From Herbiconiux daphne (GTDB lineage: Bacteria; Actinomycetota; Actinomycetes; Actinomycetales; Microbacteriaceae), in assembly GCF_024979295.1 (NCBI RefSeq), contig NZ_JANLCJ010000004.1:475558-539557 (forward strand): a stretch of DNA of 64,000 nt, written 5' to 3'. This document shows, piece by piece, positions 59,030-64,000 of this stretch; the stretch's first letter is position 1, and each line of letters begins with the position of its first letter. A program made the position numbers and the translations under genes. The notes under the pieces are model-generated. The model saw nothing but the letters and a program-made list of their open reading frames with translations. It was not told the origin of the DNA and ran no database searches.

Positions 59030-59205
59030 CCGGAGGCCGTCCGGCGCGCCACGCCACCTCCGGAGGCCGCCGCGGCCTCCCGAATGAGGAACGGCCTCCC
59101 GAGCGCGAACAGCACGTCCTCACCTGATTCGCGGGAGGCCAGCGGGCGTTTGGGGCCCAGCGGGAGGCCGCTGCGGCCTCCCGAACGGGGAAGGGCCTCC
59201 CGACC
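59030..59205. repeat. GGAGGCC palindrome repeat, two ~45-bp copies
   Basis: GGAGGCCGCCGCGGCCTCC (from 59062) and GGAGGCCGCTGCGGCCTCC (from 59163) are near-perfect palindromes, 101 bp apart. Each is followed by CGAA(T/C)G(A/G)GGAA(C/G)GGCCTCCCGA. More GGAGGCC half-sites lie between. The block separates convergent genes and probably terminates both. Confidence 0.8.
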
Positions 59206-59257
59206 GCGGAGGGCGGGCCGAGGAGGCGAGTCGAGGTGAGGCCGGTGAGGCGGCGGG

Positions 59258-59365
59258 TCAGCTGCCCTTGTAGGGGGACTTGATCATTTCGACCAGGGCG
59301 GCGATGGCGAGCACGCCGCCGACGAGCGTGATCAATCCGACGATGCCGAGCAGAATCTCTGCCAT
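59258..59365 (-). CDS. Very small single-span membrane protein
   Basis: 35 aa: MAEILLGIVGLITLVGGVLA, then IAALVEMIKSPYKGS. One transmembrane helix covers about residues 3-26, followed by a short basic tail. GGGAGG lies 5 nt before the ATG, strong support for translation. An upstream start would give a 97-aa frame across GC-rich DNA and is less likely. Function unknown. Comparable tiny membrane proteins often bind and stabilise larger membrane complexes, but nothing here identifies a partner. Confidence 0.75.
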   Translation of the reverse strand: MAEILLGIVGLITLVGGVLAIAALVEMIKSPYKGS

Positions 59366-59484
59366 GAGCGCCTCCCGTTCCGTGAGTCTGGTGATGTCGA
59401 GTCGCGTCAAGGCTATCAAGAGCGCAGCCCCGCCCGCCCACGCGAAAGCGGGGTGCCCCACCCGAATGGACACCCCGCTCCGCC

Positions 59485-59518
59485 CGCGGCCGGCGTCACC
59501 CACCAGACGCCGGCCGCG
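59485..59518 (-). terminator. 13-bp hairpin downstream of the subtilase gene
   Basis: CGCGGCCGGCGTC (59485-59497), loop ACCCACCA, GACGCCGGCCGCG (59506-59518): a perfect 13-bp stem about 40 nt past the subtilase stop. There is no T-tract, as is common for actinobacterial terminators. Confidence 0.65.
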
Positions 59519-59557
59519 AACTGCGGCCGAGAACAGCCGGCCGCGAATCACCCGCCG

Positions 59558-62500
59558 CTAGGCGCGGCTCCGACGACGGCGCACCAGCATGGTCAGCACC
59601 CCACCGACCAGCAGCACCACCGCGGCGATCACGCCGAACGCGGCTCCCGAGCCCGTCGACGCCATGGCGTCAGAGGCTCCCGCGGCATCCGAGGCACCCT
59701 CACCGGGGTCTCCGGCACCAGGCCCACCCGCACCAGGCCCACCGGTTCCGGGGTCACCCGCACCAGGCCCACCGGTCCCGGGCTCGCCCGTTCCCGGCCC
59801 ACCGGCGTCGGCCACCGGCTGCAGCATCGCCAGGTTCACGGGCAGGGCGTAGATGACCCGCTCCTCCGACGTGTGCTTGTCGGGCGAGAGCGTCTCGTAC
59901 TTCGCGCGGGTCCAGATCGCCTTGTCCTCCTCCACCGGCAGCGTGATGTCGATCACGGGGCCGGGTTCGGTGACGAGGTCGTGCGGGGTCGCCTGCCAAT
60001 AGAACTGGCCGTCGCGGAAGGTGCGACCGAAGCCCGCCGTGAAGTCGAACCCGTGGCTCCAGGCCGCATAGCGGTTGCTGAAGGTCATCGAGACCGGCTT
60101 GCCCGCCTCGGCCACCGCCGGGTCGTCGCGGAACGTGACCCACCAGTCCTGCGTGATCTTCGGCTGCTCGGCGCACCGGGCCGAACCGGTGTTCTGGTAG
60201 CTGGTGAGCACGTTGTCGTCGGGGTCGAGCACCTCGACATAGGCCGCACCGGTCATGTCGAAGGTCGTGGTGATCACGTCCTTGTTGATGTCGATCGCCG
60301 AGAACACCACCGGGCCGCTGCAGAGTTTGTACCTCAGTCGCACGTAGAAGTAGTTGCCGGTCGGGTTCACGTAAGTGAAGTCGGCCAGGTTCTCGTCGGC
60401 GGGGTTCTGCACCACCGTCACCGCGCTCGGCGCCTTCGTCTCGACCGTGAACGTCTGCTGCACCTGCTGCTCCCCGACCCCGTCGGCGTTCACCACCCGG
60501 GCGACCACCGTGTAGACCCCCGGCGTCGCGTCGACGGTCGACGACCGCACGGTCTCCGAGGTGAACCCGGGCATGCTCTCGCCGTGCAGGCTCTCGTCGA
60601 GGATCACTCCCCCGGCCCCGCTGATGGTGACCTGGATGTCGCCGGCCCCCACGAAGGTCGTGTCGGCACTCACCTTCGCGACCCCGTCGGCACCGTATTC
60701 GATCGACGCGAGCGTGTTGAAGAGCACGAGCGGCACCACGTGCATCGGCGCCGAGACCGACGTGCCCCCGCTCGTGAGGGTGACGGTGTAGTCGCCCAGC
60801 GCGAGGTCGTCCGGCAGCCGGTAGGCCCGATCGGCGCGGCCCGCACTGCTGCCCGCACCGGCGAGCGCGATGCCGGTGTCCGCTCCCGCGGCATCCGTCA
60901 CCACGATCGTGTACGGCTCACCGGGCACGATGCCCGTCGCGTGCAGGACGACATCCGACCCGGGCTGCACCCACTCGCGGTCGAGCCCGAGGGCGAGAGC
61001 GTCCACCGGGGGCGGCGTGGCGCCCGGGGTCGTGACGGTGACGTTCGTGCTGTTGCCGGTGTCGCCGAATCCGACGCGACCGAAGTAGACGGCCCCCGGT
61101 TCGAGGCCCGACCACGACGCGGTGACGGATGCCGGCTCGCCGAGCGTCGTCTGCAGCGTCTGCGGTGTCGCCGTGAAGGCGCCCGCGGTCGACGACGAGC
61201 CGAGCAGGAAGTCGGTCAGCGTGTAGGAGAGGTCGCCTGCGCTGCCCGAGCCGTAGGTCTCGACTTCGAGCAGGTAGCGGCCCGCCGGCAGGTCGCGGGC
61301 GTCGAGCGTCTCGTCGGCGCTCGGCGTCGCGGCGGAGGAGTTCGGATGCACCGACCCGAAGGTGTCGTACTCCGACAGGTAGAGGTCGAAGTCGGCGGTG
61401 TCGTCGGCCGCGTCGAGGGCGAACCTCGCGAAGCTCGTGCCCTCCGGCACGTCGACCAGGTAACGGTCGCGAGCGGCGGGCACGCCGTCGACCGGTTCCG
61501 TGCCGGTGCCGTGCAGCACGTCACCCTTCGCGAGTCCGGTCGTGGTGATGGCGAGCTCACGGGTGGCGCCGACCGAGACCGGGATCTCGACCGATCCGTC
61601 GGTGCCCGACCCCGCGACCTCGTGCGGAACCGAGAGCGAGATCGGCCGCACCGCGAGCGGCGTGGTGACCGTCTCGGCGCCGTCGCTCCAGATCAACTGT
61701 CCGGTCGCGAACTCGTCGAGGGGGGCGTCCTTCTGGGTGAACGTCACCGTGTAGTCGAGCGTCTGCCCGGCCTCGGTGAAGTCGAGGGTCGACGGCGAGA
61801 CGACCACGTCGACACCCGGCAGTTCGACGGGGGCGGCGGTGAAGCTTCCCGCCCGGGTCGAGGTGACGGTGCGCGTGATGGTCTCGGTGCCGGCCAGCGC
61901 TCCCACGCTGATCGACGCGAGGTTGAGCTCGGAGGGGTCGATCGTCTGCGCGCCCAGGTCGAGACCGGTGACGCCCTGGATGTAGCCGTACCAGTCGTCG
62001 ACGCCGTTCAGGAACAGCATCCCGGGGTCGAAGTAGCGGGTGGGGTCGACCTGGCCGGCGCCCTGGGCGAACGGGTCGGTGATCGGCGCGCCGGAGGCGT
62101 CGACCGTGTCGTACGACGTGGTCATCATCGCCGACTTGATCTCGGCCGGCGAGGCATCCGGATGCTCGCCCAGATAGAGCGCGGCGAGACCGGCCACGTG
62201 GGGCGATGCCATCGACGTGCCCGAGAGCAGGGCGTACTGGCCGGGCTGGTCGGCGGCGCTCGCGTAGGCGGCGAGGATGGCCACACCGGGAGCCGCGACA
62301 TCCGGTTTCAGGATGTCGCCGCCGTCGGCGAGGATCGGTCCGCGCGACGAGAAGCCCGCGACCTGAGGGGTCGGCGGCGAGGGCAGCGAGGCCGTGTTGC
62401 CGTCTTCGAGCGTGATGGTCGCGCCCGCCGTGACGGCGTAGGCGTGCAGCGTGTCGGCCGCGGGCGAGTCGATGTGCACGGTCGGCACCGAGTGGGTGTC

Positions 62501-64000
62501 GAGGTCGATGGAGTCGGGGTGCGTGTTGACGAGCACCATGCCGATGCCGCCCGCGCGGGCCACCTCGGCCGACTTGGCGACGCGGTCGTAGACGCCGCGG
62601 TCGCAGAGAACGATCGCTCCGTCGACGAGGGCCGGGTCGAGCGAGTCGGGGGCGCACAGGCCCGGGTCGGCGGCACCGGCGATGGCGACCGCCGTCGCGT
62701 CGACGAACCGGCCGGTCACGGGCTGGTCTTCGGGAACGCCGATCGACCCGCCGAGCAGCGCCTGGCCGTCGCCGAGACGCACGGTGGCCTCATAGGAGGG
62801 GATCGTGGATGCCGCGACGGTGGTGATCCAGGGCGACGCGTTGTCGGCGGTCGATGCGGTCGGGCCGTCGTTGCCGGCCGAGGCCGCCACGAAGACGCCG
62901 GCGGTGGCGGCGTTGAGGAAGGCCTCGTCGGTGAGCGAGATGGTGGTCTGGGCCGAGCCGCCGCCGATGGAGTAGTTGATCACGTCGACGCCGTCGGCCA
63001 CCGCCGCGTCGATCGCGGCGAGCAGGTCGCCGGTCTGGCAGCCGTCGTAGTCGTGGGTCTCGCCGGTCCAGCACGCCTTGTACATGGCGAGCTTGGCGCC
63101 GGGAACGACACCCGAGATGCGACCGAGGTCACGGCCGGCGACGGATGCCGCGACATCCGCGTCGCCCGCCGCCGTGCTCGAGGTGTGAGACCCGTGGCCG
63201 CTGCCGTCGCGCGGCGACAGGTATTCGCCGCGGTCGCGGTTGATGGCGTCGGCTCCGTAGGCGTCGACGAAGTAGCGTGCCGCGATCAGCTTGGTGGAGC
63301 AGTCGTCGGCCGTGAACTGCTCGCCGGTCTCGCACTCGCCGTGGAAGGTCGTGCCGTCGGCCTTGTCGAACACGATCGTGTCGCCGTCGAGGTAGGGGTC
63401 GCCCGCGGCGTCGGCACCGGTGCCGAGCGGCTGGCCGGCGAACGACGCGTTCTCGGGGGCGATGCCGCTGTCGATGACGCCGACCACGATGCCCTCGCCC
63501 GCGACGTCGACGCCGCCGGTCTGGGCCCACACGCCGTCGTCGCCCGAGAGGCCGAGGAAGTCGGTCGACGGGGTGGCCTGCAGGTGCAGGAGCTCGTCGG
63601 GAACCACCCGCGCGACCCGCGGGTCGGCGGCGAGCGCCTGAGCCTGCTCGGCGGTGAGCGCGCTCGAGAACCCGTTGGTGGTGATGGTGTAGGAGGTCGT
63701 GATGTCGGCGTCGACCGAGGCGGCGACCTGGGTCTGCTGGTCTTTCAGGTAGGTCGAGTAGTCGGCGACCCGGGCGGAGGTGAAGTCGAGCTCGTCGCCC
63801 GGGGCGGGCTGGGTGGCGTCGAACGTGGCGAGGCCGCCGCGGTAGCCGGCCACCGCGTCGCTCTTGAGGGTGACGATGTAGCGGCCGTCGGTGAAGGGGG
63901 TGGGGGTGTCAGCTGTGGCGGCGGCGCCGGGGGTGCCGGCAGCGGCGGCGGCCGGGATGCCGGCGGGCGCGGCGGCGGCGGGCGCGGCAGTGAGCAGGCC
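59558..64000 (-). CDS. Large cell-wall-anchored subtilase (S8 family), N-terminus beyond window
   Basis: At least 1480 aa; the frame is open to the right edge, where the end of a signal peptide (LLTAAPAAAAPAG) is seen. In order: I9-type propeptide (FTDGRYIVTLKSDA ... ARVVPDELLHLQ); S8 catalytic domain with D in GVIDSGIAPE, H in GSGHGSHTSSTAAG and S in LLSGTSMASPHVAGLAALY. A PA domain is inserted between H and S (GGIGMVLVNTHPDSIDL). About 650 residues of Fn3/beta-sandwich modules follow, then a Gly-Pro repeat (59700-59815). It ends with MASTGSG, a hydrophobic helix and RRRRSRA, an LPXTG-like sortase signal. It should digest extracellular protein at the wall. Confidence 0.93.
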   Translation of the reverse strand, partial: GLLTAAPAAAAPAGIPAAAAAGTPGAAATADTPTPFTDGRYIVTLKSDAVAGYRGGLATFDATQPAPGDELDFTSARVADYSTYLKDQQTQVAASVDADITTSYTITTNGFSSALTAEQAQALAADPRVARVVPDELLHLQATPSTDFLGLSGDDGVWAQTGGVDVAGEGIVVGVIDSGIAPENASFAGQPLGTGADAAGDPYLDGDTIVFDKADGTTFHGECETGEQFTADDCSTKLIAARYFVDAYGADAINRDRGEYLSPRDGSGHGSHTSSTAAGDADVAASVAGRDLGRISGVVPGAKLAMYKACWTGETHDYDGCQTGDLLAAIDAAVADGVDVINYSIGGGSAQTTISLTDEAFLNAATAGVFVAASAGNDGPTASTADNASPWITTVAASTIPSYEATVRLGDGQALLGGSIGVPEDQPVTGRFVDATAVAIAGAADPGLCAPDSLDPALVDGAIVLCDRGVYDRVAKSAEVARAGGIGMVLVNTHPDSIDLDTHSVPTVHIDSPAADTLHAYAVTAGATITLEDGNTASLPSPPTPQVAGFSSRGPILADGGDILKPDVAAPGVAILAAYASAADQPGQYALLSGTSMASPHVAGLAALYLGEHPDASPAEIKSAMMTTSYDTVDASGAPITDPFAQGAGQVDPTRYFDPGMLFLNGVDDWYGYIQGVTGLDLGAQTIDPSELNLASISVGALAGTETITRTVTSTRAGSFTAAPVELPGVDVVVSPSTLDFTEAGQTLDYTVTFTQKDAPLDEFATGQLIWSDGAETVTTPLAVRPISLSVPHEVAGSGTDGSVEIPVSVGATRELAITTTGLAKGDVLHGTGTEPVDGVPAARDRYLVDVPEGTSFARFALDAADDTADFDLYLSEYDTFGSVHPNSSAATPSADETLDARDLPAGRYLLEVETYGSGSAGDLSYTLTDFLLGSSSTAGAFTATPQTLQTTLGEPASVTASWSGLEPGAVYFGRVGFGDTGNSTNVTVTTPGATPPPVDALALGLDREWVQPGSDVVLHATGIVPGEPYTIVVTDAAGADTGIALAGAGSSAGRADRAYRLPDDLALGDYTVTLTSGGTSVSAPMHVVPLVLFNTLASIEYGADGVAKVSADTTFVGAGDIQVTISGAGGVILDESLHGESMPGFTSETVRSSTVDATPGVYTVVARVVNADGVGEQQVQQTFTVETKAPSAVTVVQNPADENLADFTYVNPTGNYFYVRLRYKLCSGPVVFSAIDINKDVITTTFDMTGAAYVEVLDPDDNVLTSYQNTGSARCAEQPKITQDWWVTFRDDPAVAEAGKPVSMTFSNRYAAWSHGFDFTAGFGRTFRDGQFYWQATPHDLVTEPGPVIDITLPVEEDKAIWTRAKYETLSPDKHTSEERVIYALPVNLAMLQPVADAGGPGTGEPGTGGPGAGDPGTGGPGAGGPGAGDPGEGASDAAGASDAMASTGSGAAFGVIAAVVLLVGGVLTMLVRRRRSRA

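Overview
The window is high-GC, gene-dense DNA that reads as an actinobacterial chromosome, most likely Microbacteriaceae. The taxon is inferred, not proven. Supporting signs are a mycothiol-dependent maleylpyruvate isomerase-type protein, MarP-like protease, cell-wall-binding repeat 2 proteins, an MASTG-type sorting signal, many GTG/TTG starts, 4-nt start/stop overlaps and several probably leaderless promoters. No rRNA, tRNA, CRISPR array, transposase or phage gene is visible. Most very long antisense ORFs are GC-rich shadows.

Region 1 (1-12.7 kb): end of a VOC gene; lipB-lipA; a Phd/VapC-type toxin-antitoxin pair behind four 10-bp phased repeats; a methyltransferase; a double-hotdog thioesterase; Nudix and AlaX-type hydrolases; a DsbA-like membrane protein without its CxxC; a 21-nt poly-C tract; a broken HtaA/cell-wall-binding surface gene; a lone SIP-type domain; an alpha/beta hydrolase-TetR pair; and a repeat-tailed membrane protein. 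Region 2 (12.8-25.3 kb): an array of palindromes interleaved with copies of the 3' end of the adjacent rhamnogalacturonan lyase gene, then that lyase with a LacI-type operator, a VOC dioxygenase-like protein, catalase plus Fur with a perfect 17-bp-arm operator, and an 1800-residue secreted nuclease/5'-nucleotidase. Region 3 (25.6-29.2 kb): a LuxR-type ATPase regulator and purS-purQ.

Region 4 (29.3-46.5 kb) is the main accessory island: four compact, mostly overlapping transcription units that look like one uptake-and-degradation system for an aromatic acid. It has a group-D flavin monooxygenase and its flavin reductase, gentisate 1,2-dioxygenase, maleylpyruvate isomerase, two fumarylacetoacetate-hydrolase family proteins, two zinc dehydrogenases, two SDRs, a ThDP-dependent enzyme, an alpha/beta hydrolase, a LysR regulator and an NMT1/SsuA-type ABC importer. 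The ATPase gene of the importer is preceded by an in-frame 15-bp minisatellite. Related AGCG(N)TATCAC / AAGCGATCAC sequences recur in the control regions, suggesting a shared regulator.

Region 5 (46.5-64 kb): macro-domain protein, APC permease, small basic protein, PhnB-like protein, TetR, a ThDP-enzyme homologue lacking its catalytic residues, PucR-type regulator and MFS exporter, MarP-like protease, TetR plus glutathione peroxidase, a PrmC-like methyltransferase, a 35-residue membrane protein, and a very large cell-wall-anchored subtilase running off the right edge. Many gaps between convergent genes carry long inverted repeats of at least three families. One family shows compensatory stem changes between loci.
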